A DNA stretch of 44,380 nt from Merismopedia glauca CCAP 1448/3 (GTDB taxonomy: Bacteria > Cyanobacteriota > Cyanobacteriia > Cyanobacteriales > CCAP-1448), in contig NZ_PVWJ01000032.1 of the NCBI RefSeq assembly GCF_003003775.1, positions 1 to 44,380 of the forward strand. Reading direction: 5' to 3'. The position numbers were made by a program, and so were the translations under genes. The notes beneath the pieces are model-generated. The model made no database searches. It was not told the origin of the DNA and saw nothing but the letters and a program-made list of their open reading frames with translations. Positions 35,231 through 44,154 of the stretch are shown in pieces (the stretch's first letter is position 1; each line of letters begins with the position of its first letter).

Positions 35231-35593
35231 TCAATCTGAGTTATCTAAATCAACTTCTTCAGCAAAGCGAACCATCTCTGGACTATCTTCTCCATAAACT
35301 CCATCAATCTGCTGACAGCAGCAATCTATGGCAAAATCATTGACTTCTTCGGCTTCAATCCCGTAAAGACGTTGAAAGATGTTAGCCTCGACGCGACAAA
35401 AACTGGGGCGATCGCTATAAATCTTACATTCTCTGGTTGCCTGGTCATAATTGATGCACCAGCCATCCTCACCTACCAAACCCAAGTAAATCTGCAACTC
35501 TTCTGGAGAGAGGTAAGTATCAAGATCGGGGCGATCGCTTGGATCTAACTGACAGCAAGCACCACAATTTTTCACGCATTTCCAAGTTGCCAT
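35231..35593 (-). CDS. YkgJ-family cysteine-cluster protein
   Basis: A 120-residue protein of the YkgJ/UPF0153 family, thought to bind zinc or an iron-sulphur cluster through conserved cysteines. Visible motifs are KCVKNCGACC, GWCINYD, CKIYSDRPSFC and the C-terminal DCCCQQ. The biochemical role is not known. The start is taken at ATG 35593 (MATWKC); a longer frame from TTG 35620 adds nine unconserved residues. It follows the HxlR-receiver gene on the same strand with a 49-base gap, so they may share a transcript. Confidence 0.87.
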   Translation of the reverse strand: MATWKCVKNCGACCQLDPSDRPDLDTYLSPEELQIYLGLVGEDGWCINYDQATRECKIYSDRPSFCRVEANIFQRLYGIEAEEVNDFAIDCCCQQIDGVYGEDSPEMVRFAEEVDLDNSD

Positions 35594-35642
35594 CAATAGA
35601 TTCCCACTTAACCAACTCAATCTTAGAACTTTCTCAAGTCCA

Positions 35643-36356
35643 TTACATGGCTAACTTGCTAGTTAAACTAGCGATCGCTGCTACTAATTCTCCAAATTCA
35701 ACAGGTTTGGTTAAATGAACTGAAAATCCGGCTCTTAAAGCTTGTCTGCGCTCTAAATTATCGGCTTTAGTCAGAGCTATCGCTGGAAGTTGTCGATCTG
35801 AATGGCTTTCTAAGGCTCTAATTCGTTCAATTACCCCGAAACCTTCATTATTGTCCATTGCGGTATCTATGATTAAGATATCAGGTTGCTGTTGCTGAAA
35901 CTGTACCATTGCCTCAGATACTGACGTGGCGATCGCAACTTGAGCATGGCGAATGTCTAACGGCGATCGCAAAGATTTGCCTAAATCTAGTTTACTGACG
36001 ATCAGAACCCGCAATCCGCCTAAATTCAACACGCCAGATTCAAACCCAGTCAGATGATTTTTGCCCCATTCACACATTAATTCTGTAATTGGAGTTAGGG
36101 TTTCACCATAGGGTGTCAGAGAATATTCCACCCGTCGAGGAGTCTCTGGATAAGCTTCTCGACTAACTAAGCCAACTTCTTCTAATTCCCGCAACTGTTG
36201 GGTTAGAACTTTGGGCGTAATTCCTGAGACTAACTGTTTTAACTCTCCAAAACTCTTGGCATCTCGTCTCAACCACCACAAAATAACACATTTCCATTTG
36301 CCGCCAATTAGGGCGATTGTCACTTCGATTGGACACAAATAAGTATGTTCCGGCAT
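35643..36356 (-). CDS. HxlR-type regulator fused to a degenerate receiver domain
   Basis: Residues 1-105 are an HxlR/MarR-like winged helix: CPIEVTIALIGGKWKCVILWWL, then FGELKQLVSGITPKVLTQQL and RRVEYSLTPYGETL. The Cys at position 8, before PIE-x-T-x3-IGGKWK, matches the redox- or electrophile-sensing cysteine of YodB-type regulators. Residues about 114-235 fold like a CheY receiver: VLIVSKLD, DILIIDTAMDNNEG (Asp164), IALTKA (Thr196) and HLTKPVE (Lys217). The usual acidic pair after the first strand is replaced by Ser121-Lys122, so metal-dependent phosphorylation is doubtful. The fusion of HxlR with a receiver is rare in my knowledge. It is divergent from the DJ-1/SMP-30 gene, 242 bases away, its likely target. 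Confidence 0.9.
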   Translation of the reverse strand: MPEHTYLCPIEVTIALIGGKWKCVILWWLRRDAKSFGELKQLVSGITPKVLTQQLRELEEVGLVSREAYPETPRRVEYSLTPYGETLTPITELMCEWGKNHLTGFESGVLNLGGLRVLIVSKLDLGKSLRSPLDIRHAQVAIATSVSEAMVQFQQQQPDILIIDTAMDNNEGFGVIERIRALESHSDRQLPAIALTKADNLERRQALRAGFSVHLTKPVEFGELVAAIASLTSKLAM

Positions 36357-36598
36357 ATGGCTATTTAAATCGAAGACAATAGCTATTTAAGAAGTTTCAT
36401 CTTGATATTTGATTCCTTAGTCTTGAAAAACTCCTCAATTAATACCAGAGCTATGGTTATATGACTAGAAAGCTGAACTATTAGTATCCATTTGGTAACT
36501 AATCAATATCTGTGCTAGCTTATTGACAACAAAAACCAGTTTATCGGCTCCTAATTCTAAAAAGTCGAGAATATTACCTTCTTAGTGGCTCAAAAGTT
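36357..36598. promoter_or_regulatory. Divergent promoter region of the HxlR and DJ-1 genes
   Basis: GCTATTTAA occurs twice in direct orientation at 36360-36368 and 36382-36390, a 22-base period, which is about two helix turns, near the HxlR start. ATTAGT (36480-36485) and ACTAAT (36498-36503) form an inverted pair closer to the DJ-1 gene. Either could be an operator. Core promoters were not assigned. Confidence 0.35.
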
Positions 36599-38179
36599 AT
36601 GTCAACAGAGGTGAAAAACGTGAGTAAAGTTTTGATTGTAACCACAAGCCATGACCATTTTGAGGGAGCTAATCCCCATCCTACAGGGGTATGGCTGGAA
36701 GAATTTGCCGTACCGTATATGGAACTTTTGCACAACGGGGTTGAAATAACCGTCGCTAGTCCTAAAGGGGGATCTATGCCAATCGATCCTCGCAGTCTTC
36801 CGACTCCAGAACAAGATAAAGCTTGGCAAAGGGCGATCGCAGCCTCAAAACAAACCACTCAGCTATCAAAGGTCAGCGCTACCGAATTTGATGCTATTTT
36901 TCTACCTGGTGGTCACGGTCCTATGTTTGACCTACCCGATAATTCAGATTTACAGCAATTACTCAGAGAGTTTCATGATACCGGAAAGATAATCGCGGCG
37001 GTGTGTCACGGTCCTGTAGGGTTAGTTGGTGCAACTCTATCGGATGGGACACCGTTGGTTAAAGATAAAGTCCTCACTTCCTACACTAACTCAGAGGAAA
37101 TAGCCGTCAAACTAGATAAAGAGGTTCCGTTTAGTTTAGAGGAGCGTTTGCGAGATCTGGGGGCAATTTTCATTGCTCATGAAGATAAAGCAGATCACGT
37201 TGAAAAAGATGGCAAACTGATTACAGGACAAAATCCCAATTCCAGCGCCAGTATCGCTCGTGCTTTGGTTGCGGCTTTAAATCAACAGCTTCCTGCCATT
37301 TTTGAGCGCACGCTGGAGGCGATCGCACCTGCTCAGATTGTAGCGGAATTTCCCGTTAATACCTTTCTCGAAAATCTGGCGATCGCTCCAGATGGAACTA
37401 TCTTTATTACCAGCTATGAAGATGGTAAAGTCTACCGCATGACTCAAACTGGCGAACTGACCGATTTCGCCAAGGTGGAGGGTAATATGGCGGGGATTGT
37501 TATTGAACCCACTGGAGATTTGCTGGTAGCAGCAACCCTTAAGGGTAAAGAACCGACAATCTGTCGTATTCAACCTACAGGCTCAGTGGAGCGAATTTTA
37601 ACTCTACCAGAAGCTATTTTCCTCAATGGCATGACCCATTTACAGGGGAATCTTTATCTAGTAGCGGATTCCTACAAAGGGGCGATTTGGGCTGTAGATG
37701 CGATCTCTCAAACAGCACGAATTTGGCTGGAAGATCCGCTCCTAGCTCGTTCGGACGCGAGCAATCCTTTTCCAGCCGTGAATGGGATTAAGATTTACCA
37801 AAATGCTCTTTTTGCTTCTAATACCCAGCGTCAACTCTTAATTCGCATTCCTTTAACCGATGATGGCGCACCAGGAAAACCAGAAGTATTTTTAACCAAT
37901 GTCAATCTAGATGATTTTGCCTTTGATAATCTTGGTAATTTGTATGGCACTACCCATGTTTACAATAGTGTGATTCGGATTTCACCGACAAAGGAAATTA
38001 CCACCATTGCTAAAGCTGAACAGGGGATGACTGGTAATACCGCCGTAGCCTTTGGGCGAACATCGAACGACAACACGAGTATCTATATCACCACTAATGG
38101 AGGAATGTCGTTACCCCCATCAACTGGAGTAGAACTAGCCAAAGTTGTGCGATTAGAAGTTGGTGTTCAAGGAGAATAA
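36599..38179 (+). CDS. DJ-1/PfpI protein fused to an SMP-30-like beta-propeller
   Basis: A 526-residue two-domain protein. Residues 1-228 are of the DJ-1/PfpI class, closest to Hsp31 or glyoxalase III-type members: VLIVTTSHD, GVWLEEF (conserved Glu), DAIFLPGGHGPMFDL and AAVCHGPVGL, with the nucleophile Cys136 followed by His137. Residues about 245-526 are a six-bladed propeller of the SMP-30/gluconolactonase/strictosidine-synthase-like kind, with repeated IAPDGTIFITSYEDGKVYRM, LNGMTHLQGNLYLVAD, and FDNLGNLYGTTHVYNSVIRI. There is no signal peptide, so it is cytoplasmic. The pair could remove reactive aldehydes and hydrolyse lactones. This is inference from domains. A YciI gene begins two bases after the stop. 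Confidence 0.9.
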   Translation: MSTEVKNVSKVLIVTTSHDHFEGANPHPTGVWLEEFAVPYMELLHNGVEITVASPKGGSMPIDPRSLPTPEQDKAWQRAIAASKQTTQLSKVSATEFDAIFLPGGHGPMFDLPDNSDLQQLLREFHDTGKIIAAVCHGPVGLVGATLSDGTPLVKDKVLTSYTNSEEIAVKLDKEVPFSLEERLRDLGAIFIAHEDKADHVEKDGKLITGQNPNSSASIARALVAALNQQLPAIFERTLEAIAPAQIVAEFPVNTFLENLAIAPDGTIFITSYEDGKVYRMTQTGELTDFAKVEGNMAGIVIEPTGDLLVAATLKGKEPTICRIQPTGSVERILTLPEAIFLNGMTHLQGNLYLVADSYKGAIWAVDAISQTARIWLEDPLLARSDASNPFPAVNGIKIYQNALFASNTQRQLLIRIPLTDDGAPGKPEVFLTNVNLDDFAFDNLGNLYGTTHVYNSVIRISPTKEITTIAKAEQGMTGNTAVAFGRTSNDNTSIYITTNGGMSLPPSTGVELAKVVRLEVGVQGE

Positions 38180-38181
38180 GG

Positions 38182-38499
38182 ATGCGATTTGCACTCCAAT
38201 GCCTCTTAGCAGAAAATACTGATGAGAAGCGGGTAGCTCTCAGAAGTAAACATCTGCAATATATTGAAGCTAACAAAGAGCGCATTTTCTGTGGTGGACC
38301 AACAATTAATTTAGATGGTCAACCTGAAATGATGCTGATTATTCTTGATGTAGCCAATCTCTCTGGTGCCCAAGATTTTATTGAAGCAGAGCCATACAAT
38401 CAAGCTGGAGTATTTGCACAAGTTGTCATTAGCGAATGGCGGCAAATATTACCAGAATCTGAACCAGGGGCACTATTGCGGGAGATAAATAGCAATTAA
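38182..38499 (+). CDS. YciI-family protein
   Basis: A 105-residue alpha/beta ferredoxin-like barrel protein of the YciI family, related to muconolactone isomerase-like and chlorophenol-related enzymes. The conserved part RSKHLQYIEANKERIFCGGP contains the characteristic His, then MLIILDVANLSGAQDFIEAEPYNQAGVF. Family members often act on small cyclic or chlorinated compounds or are uncharacterised. The start ATG is two bases after the preceding stop, so the two genes are translationally linked and probably serve one pathway. It is the end of the divergent module; the kinase gene converges on it. Confidence 0.9.
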   Translation: MRFALQCLLAENTDEKRVALRSKHLQYIEANKERIFCGGPTINLDGQPEMMLIILDVANLSGAQDFIEAEPYNQAGVFAQVVISEWRQILPESEPGALLREINSN

Positions 38500-38527
38500 G
38501 TAGTCAAACCAAATTAATTACGCTTTG

Positions 38528-38590
38528 TAGGGGCGGGTTTTTCCAAAAGTCTAACTAGCAAAGATTTTAAGCTCAAATCAAATCCGCCCT
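38528..38590. repeat. GGGCGGGTTT-type dispersed repeat, second site
   Basis: GGGCGGGTTT (38531-38540) and AAATCCGCCC (38580-38589) form a 10-bp inverted pair with one mismatch. The flank TAGGGGCGGGTTT matches that of the element at 28241-28253. It lies in the convergent gap between the YciI and kinase genes. Confidence 0.7.
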
Positions 38591-38633
38591 CCTCTGGGGA
38601 GTTATAGCAGTACGCATCAAGTTTAGGACTTCT

Positions 38634-38662
38634 GTACAGACGTAGCACTGCTACGTCTGTAC
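38634..38662. repeat. Dispersed 29-bp palindrome, copy 3
   Basis: GTACAGACGTAGCA and TGCTACGTCTGTAC around a single C, the same as copy 2 apart from the centre base. It lies between convergent genes, where it may serve as a bidirectional 3' hairpin. Confidence 0.9.
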
Positions 38663-38694
38663 GACTGACTTTTGCTATATACTTTATTGCCAGA

Positions 38695-41600
38695 TTAGGA
38701 AGGTAATTGAACATAAAAAGTAGCACCTGCACCAGGTTTACTTTCTGCCCAAACCTTTCCACCGTGACGGTGGATAATGCGTTGAACAATGGATAAGCCG
38801 ATCCCAGTGCCTGGAAACTGTTGTTTTGAGTGCAGACGTTGGAAAGCGCCAAAGAGTTGATCGGCATATTCCATCTGGAAGCCAACGCCGTTATCCTTGA
38901 CCAAAATTATTCCCTCTGGTGTGGATTTAATTTCTATTCTGGCAGTTTCTGAACCATTGCGGCTAAACTTGATGGCATTACTAATGAGATTGACAAACAC
39001 CTGTTGCAATAAGGTAGGATCTCCGATCGCAGTCGGTAAATTGCCAATTTCAAATTCTACAGGATTGTCCGTACCTGTGTTTGGAGCGGCTAAATTGATG
39101 GCTGTTGCTACCAATTGTCGCAAGTCTACAGGTTGAAGGACTAATTCCCGCCGTCCAATCCGCGATAGGGTGAGCAACCCGTCGATCAATTCCCCCATCT
39201 TTTGGCTACTTCCCTCAATGACTTCTAAATAGTGAGCCACTTTTTGGTCATTAAGAACTTGGTTAGCATCTAGTCGTTGGCGCAGAGCATTAACAAACCC
39301 GTGCATATGCCGTAAAGGGGCGCGCAGGTCGTGGGAAACTGAGTAAGAAAATGAGTTAAGTTCTTGATTAGTCGCTTCTAATTGAGCAGTACGTGCCATG
39401 AGGTTCTGGCGGGCTTCGATTAGTTCGGTAATGTTACGGGAAGTCCCAATTAGGGCGTATACTTCTCCATTCGGACGCTTGAGGGGGATTTTGTAGGTAT
39501 CCAAATACATGGTTCCGGTGGGGAGGGCAAAAGATTCTTGGAGGTGCAAGGTTTCTCCTGACTCAAACACTTGAAGATTCTTTTCGGTAAAGTGGGCGGC
39601 ATTTTCTGGGGGAAAACATTCAAAAATCGTTTTTCCCTGGACATATTGGCGATCGCTGAAGTTGGCGGTGGCGAGACGTTCGTTGCAGAAGACAATCTTC
39701 ATTTCTTCCCGATTGACCACAAAGATGTAATCGGGCAAAGCATTGATAAAGGTGAGCAATTCAGAGGTACGTTGGTCTACCAACGCTTCTAAATTCTGAT
39801 TTTGCTTCTCTAGGGCTTGATTTAACTGCTGGATTTCTAATTCTGCTTCTTTGCGATCACTAATATCTGTATGTGTCCCCAACATCCGCAGGGGATTGCC
39901 CTCTTCATCCCAAGCGATAATCTTGCCTAGGGAAAGAATCCATTTCCAGTCACCAGTTTTTGTCTCTTGGCGGAATTCTACTCGGTATTCTGGGATTTCT
40001 TGGTTAATATAAGCTTGATAGATCGCTGCTACAGGTTTGCGATCGTCGGGGTGCAGCCTTTCAATCCATCTGCCATTGGTTTCCTGAAATTCTGCCGGAT
40101 TGTACCCTAGCATCAGAGCATATTCATCATTAACAATTGCCTCACCTGTCTGAATATTGAGGTCATAAAGTCCTTGGTTGGCAGCACTTAAGGCAAGGCG
40201 CAGGCGTTCTTCATTGTCACGTAGGGCTGCTTCGGCAACTTTGCGATCGCTGATATCGGTAATTGTGCCCACATAACCAATAATCTGTTTATTGACATCA
40301 TATTCGGCGATTGCTTGACCAAAAAACCAAGAAAAAGTTTTATCTGAACGCTGGAAGCGATATTCCTGCTGAAAGGGTCGGTTTTCTATGGCAGCACGAT
40401 CCCACTCGGCAGCGACGCGATCGCGATCTTCAGGGTGTAGTCCCTTCGTCCAGCCCATTCCAGCCGCTTCTTCGGGGCTAAGTCCCGCAATCTGACTCCA
40501 GCGATCGTTAACATACAGGCAGTTGCCAACAGCATCAGTGCGGAAAATCCCTACTGGAACAGCTTCAGCTAGGGAAGCATATCGTCGTTCGCTGGACTGT
40601 AATTCTGTCTCAGCCTGCTGGCGTTGGAGCGTATTGAGTAAAATTTCGGCAAAAATTTGCAGAAGTCGAATATTGTCATCTGTCCAATTGTGTTCTTGAT
40701 GGAAGGAAGCAAAGCCTAAAAAGCCAAACACTTTCTCCTGATTAACTAGGGGAATGATGAGAGATGATTCGATCTGAAATTGCTGTAAGCTTTGTCGATC
40801 GATAGCGGCTTCTACAGGGAGATTGGCAAGACTAGGAATATGGACAATTTCTCCTCGATGTAAGATCGCCGTTGCCCAAGGAAATACCTGATTGGGTAGG
40901 TTTTGAGTGTTTTGGCGTTGCGGAGGAAGACCATCAGCGACCCATTCGTGAGTCATGCTATGTGTGGCTTCGGTATCTGAGTATTGGAAGATGTAGCTAG
41001 TATCTACCTGAGTAAATTCCCCAATCTCTTGCAATGCTTGGTTGATGCTGTGGGTCAGGTTTTCGGAAGAGCAGGGCAAAAAACGGCTGGAAATACTAGC
41101 AATCAGGCGATCTAACTCAATTTGAAATTGCAGGGCAGCTTCTACCTGTTGTCGTTCTGCTAGTTCAATTTCTGCTTGTTGATAGGCAGCAGCTTGCTGA
41201 AGGGCGATCGCTAGCTGAGTCGCAATCTGTTGCAATAATGCCGTTTCGCCTGTTTGCCATTGCCGAGGCGCTTGACTTTCAATTGCACTCAGCATTCCCC
41301 AAACGGTTTCCCCTTGGACGATTGGGACGAGGATTTTGGCTCGGATCTGCAACTGTTCCAGGAACTCTTGATGGCAATCGCTCATCTCAGTAGTGTAGAT
41401 GTCTGGCACCACCAGAATGCGTTCGTTCCAATAGGTAAGCCGATTGGGGGTAAAACAGGTATCTTCTACCTGTCTCCCCAGGTAAGAGGGCTGGTTGCTG
41501 GCTGCCGATTCTGCCACGGCGATCGTACTCCAATCTGGTTGAAACTGCCAAATCGCCACGCGATCGCACCCTAAAAGCGAGCGTACCTCGGTCACAGTTG

Positions 41601-42267
41601 TATCCAGGATCTCCTGCCAATTCAGGGAAGATCGAATGCGATTAGCGATCGCAGCTACCAAGCGTTCTCTAGTTACCTGTGTCTCCAATTCGGCAGTCCG
41701 TGCTTGTATTTCTTGTCCCAGTTCAGCGTTACGAGTTTCCAGCCATGCCAATTTTTCTGCTTCCCAACGAGACTCTTTCTCTTGCAGTGACTCCACCAGT
41801 TTGTATGATTCTTCTAGGGGGCGCAGGAGTTGCCACAGGCTTTCGTAAGTCACAATGCCCATGATGCGATCGCTTTTACTATCATCTACAACTGGGAGGT
41901 GATGCAGGTGATGAGTTTGGAGTAGATTGAGGGCAGAGAAGACATCAGTGAATTCTGAACGGCGCAAAGTCATGACGGGCTGTGTCATCACTTGGGCGAT
42001 CGCTACTTCTGCCAATGGCAATCCTTGGGCACTCAGACGCACTACATCCCGTTCGGTGAAGATCCCTACCAGATGCTTTTCCTGTACTACTAGGACGCAA
42101 CTAGCGCCAATTTGGGCAAAATAGCGATCTGCTGATAATGAACGGGTAGCGCGGGCAGCATTCATCAGGGCGATCGCTTCTGTCACCGTGGTTTCTGGGG
42201 TAACGATGGGTGGAGTGGGGGCGATCGCGGCTTCTAGCTTAATCTCTGTTAAGGAAAAGGATGACAT
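38695..42267 (-). CDS. CBS-GAF(cyanobacteriochrome-like)-GAF-PAS3 sensor histidine kinase
   Basis: An 1190-residue soluble hybrid sensor without membrane spans. Residues about 12-150 are two CBS domains, which usually bind adenosine nucleotides. A charged coiled coil follows to about 200. GAF1 (about 203-358) has both bilin motifs of cyanobacteriochromes: DTCF at 269-272 (DXCF type) and DCHQEFLEQL with Cys298-His299. GAF2 (about 383-548) has neither. Three PAS/PAC units follow: 563-680, 690-810 and 838-950. HisKA holds the phospho-acceptor His979 in SVSHDLRAPLRH; the ATPase domain has NLISNAIKFS, VKDNGVGF and GTGIGLSI. There is no receiver domain, so a separate response regulator is expected. 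It lies 195 bases downstream of the symporter gene on the same strand. Confidence 0.92.
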   Translation of the reverse strand: MSSFSLTEIKLEAAIAPTPPIVTPETTVTEAIALMNAARATRSLSADRYFAQIGASCVLVVQEKHLVGIFTERDVVRLSAQGLPLAEVAIAQVMTQPVMTLRRSEFTDVFSALNLLQTHHLHHLPVVDDSKSDRIMGIVTYESLWQLLRPLEESYKLVESLQEKESRWEAEKLAWLETRNAELGQEIQARTAELETQVTRERLVAAIANRIRSSLNWQEILDTTVTEVRSLLGCDRVAIWQFQPDWSTIAVAESAASNQPSYLGRQVEDTCFTPNRLTYWNERILVVPDIYTTEMSDCHQEFLEQLQIRAKILVPIVQGETVWGMLSAIESQAPRQWQTGETALLQQIATQLAIALQQAAAYQQAEIELAERQQVEAALQFQIELDRLIASISSRFLPCSSENLTHSINQALQEIGEFTQVDTSYIFQYSDTEATHSMTHEWVADGLPPQRQNTQNLPNQVFPWATAILHRGEIVHIPSLANLPVEAAIDRQSLQQFQIESSLIIPLVNQEKVFGFLGFASFHQEHNWTDDNIRLLQIFAEILLNTLQRQQAETELQSSERRYASLAEAVPVGIFRTDAVGNCLYVNDRWSQIAGLSPEEAAGMGWTKGLHPEDRDRVAAEWDRAAIENRPFQQEYRFQRSDKTFSWFFGQAIAEYDVNKQIIGYVGTITDISDRKVAEAALRDNEERLRLALSAANQGLYDLNIQTGEAIVNDEYALMLGYNPAEFQETNGRWIERLHPDDRKPVAAIYQAYINQEIPEYRVEFRQETKTGDWKWILSLGKIIAWDEEGNPLRMLGTHTDISDRKEAELEIQQLNQALEKQNQNLEALVDQRTSELLTFINALPDYIFVVNREEMKIVFCNERLATANFSDRQYVQGKTIFECFPPENAAHFTEKNLQVFESGETLHLQESFALPTGTMYLDTYKIPLKRPNGEVYALIGTSRNITELIEARQNLMARTAQLEATNQELNSFSYSVSHDLRAPLRHMHGFVNALRQRLDANQVLNDQKVAHYLEVIEGSSQKMGELIDGLLTLSRIGRRELVLQPVDLRQLVATAINLAAPNTGTDNPVEFEIGNLPTAIGDPTLLQQVFVNLISNAIKFSRNGSETARIEIKSTPEGIILVKDNGVGFQMEYADQLFGAFQRLHSKQQFPGTGIGLSIVQRIIHRHGGKVWAESKPGAGATFYVQLPS

Positions 42268-42462
42268 AGGTACAACCAGAAAAATTCATGCCCTTTAGCT
42301 CACGGATTTAGGCTCTTTTATTATAGTTGGGGTCAATGTCTGAGCGATTGGATAACTGGAAAAGTAACAGGGATAGATCTGAACTTATCTAGTTGGAAAT
42401 TGATTCCTCCAGTGAGAATTAAATTCTAGCAATCGCTACTAGAATTTAACTATCTCAAACTC

Positions 42463-44154
42463 CTAAAGTACGTGTTTTTCGTCTAATTCTTCGAGTGCAG
42501 GTAGTTCGTCTCCTGGCATTCTTAATACTTCTACCATTTCTTGAACTTCTAATGGCGGAGGTGCTGTAAATCGGGACACGATTAGGGTAACGATAAAGTT
42601 AATTACCATGCCTAAAGTGCCAATTCCTTCGGCTGAAACTCCAAAAAACCAAGGTTGCATTCCATAGAATTTCACGCCAGCAATATAGACGATGGTAAAG
42701 CCTAGACCTGCAATCATACCAGCGATCGCGCCTTCTCGGTTGGTGCGTTTGTCGAAGATGCCTAAAATGATAATGGGGAAGAAACTGGCTGCGGCTAAAC
42801 CGAAGGCAAAAGCTACTACTTCTGCCACAAAACCAGGGGGGTTCACCCCAAAAAAACCGGCAATGGCGATCGCAAATCCTACCATCACCCTTCCTACCAT
42901 AACTCGATTGCTTTCAGAAGCCCCAGGGTTAATCATCCTATAGTAGATATCGTGGGCTACAGAACTAGAAATTACTAGCAACAATCCAGATGCAGTTGAT
43001 AAAGCAGCAGCTAAACCACCTGCGGCAACCAATCCAATCACCCAAGGGGCAAGTTTGGCAACTTCTGGGGTAGAAAGGACGATAATATCTTTATCTATTT
43101 CAATTTCGTTGGTGGCTTTATTTGGGGTTAACTCAACTTTGCCATCTCCATTTTTGTCTTTAAAACTCAATAATTTAGTGTTTTCCCACTTTTTTACCCA
43201 ATCTAGTTTCTGTATCTGTTCTATGGTTTGCCCGTTTAAGCTATTAATTAAATTATAACGAGCAAACGTTGCTAAAGCTGGTGCGGTGGTATAAAGTATC
43301 GCAATCATCAGTAATGCCCAGCCAGCCGAAAATCTAGCCGCACGGACATCGGGAACGGTGTAAAATCGGACAATTACGTGGGGTAATCCTGCGGTTCCTA
43401 CCATCAAAGCGATGGTGGTAAACAGGACATCTAGCATTGATTTTGTGGCAAAAGGCTGGGTATATTCTTTAAATCCCAGATCCGTTTGGATTTGGTTGAG
43501 TTTGGGAACGATATCGCTAAAAGTGAAGGATAATTGGGGAATTGGGTTTTTGGTTAATAGCAAAGAAATAGCTATCGCTGGAATCAGATAAGCTACGATC
43601 AAAATCCCATATTGAGCTACCTGGGTCCAGGTAATTCCCTTCATTCCTCCCAAAACCGAGAAAAAACCGACTATAACCATGCCGATGATGACACCCGTAC
43701 TGACATCTACTTGCAGAAAGCGGCTGAAAACAATTCCGACTCCCCGCATTTGCCCAGCTACGTAAGTCATGGACACGAATAAAGCTGCCAATACAGCTAC
43801 CACGCGAGCTATATTAGAATAGTAGCGATCGCCCACAAAATCGGGGACGGTATACTTCCCAAACTTGCGTAGATATGGGGCTAATAGCAACGCTAGCAGC
43901 ACGTAACCGCCAGTCCACCCCATGAGGTAAATCGAACCGTCGTACCCCGCAAACGAGATAATCCCCGCCATTGAGATAAACGAGGCTGCTGACATCCAAT
44001 CTGCCGCCGTCGCCGCACCATTAGCTAGGGCTGGAACCCCCTGCCCCGCGACATAAAAGCCTTTACTATCTTTAACGCGAGACTGCCAGCCAATATAAAG
44101 ATATAAAATAAAGGACAGACCAACCAGTATTATAGTCCAAACTTCGGCTGACAT
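42463..44154 (-). CDS. Sodium/solute symporter large subunit (VC_2705-type)
   Basis: A 563-residue member of the sodium:solute symporter (SSS) family with about 13 membrane spans, acting in the cytoplasmic membrane. ADWMSAASFISMAGIISFAGYDG and the helix VSMTYVAGQMRGVGIVFSRFL are typical of acetate/ActP and VC_2705-like members. Residues about 301-360 form a large hydrophilic loop with DKNGDGKVE, an EF-hand-like sequence lacking the final Glu ligand. The ATG directly follows the TAG stop of the DUF4212 gene, as expected for the two-subunit form of this transporter. The solute is not known; acetate or another small organic acid is most likely by family. The C-terminus is the acidic LEELDEKHV. 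Confidence 0.93.
   Translation of the reverse strand: MSAEVWTIILVGLSFILYLYIGWQSRVKDSKGFYVAGQGVPALANGAATAADWMSAASFISMAGIISFAGYDGSIYLMGWTGGYVLLALLLAPYLRKFGKYTVPDFVGDRYYSNIARVVAVLAALFVSMTYVAGQMRGVGIVFSRFLQVDVSTGVIIGMVIVGFFSVLGGMKGITWTQVAQYGILIVAYLIPAIAISLLLTKNPIPQLSFTFSDIVPKLNQIQTDLGFKEYTQPFATKSMLDVLFTTIALMVGTAGLPHVIVRFYTVPDVRAARFSAGWALLMIAILYTTAPALATFARYNLINSLNGQTIEQIQKLDWVKKWENTKLLSFKDKNGDGKVELTPNKATNEIEIDKDIIVLSTPEVAKLAPWVIGLVAAGGLAAALSTASGLLLVISSSVAHDIYYRMINPGASESNRVMVGRVMVGFAIAIAGFFGVNPPGFVAEVVAFAFGLAAASFFPIIILGIFDKRTNREGAIAGMIAGLGFTIVYIAGVKFYGMQPWFFGVSAEGIGTLGMVINFIVTLIVSRFTAPPPLEVQEMVEVLRMPGDELPALEELDEKHVL

Noticed and set aside
41040-41200. Second GAF of the large kinase as another bilin-binding domain
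   Set aside because: It has no Cys-His motif at the chromophore position.
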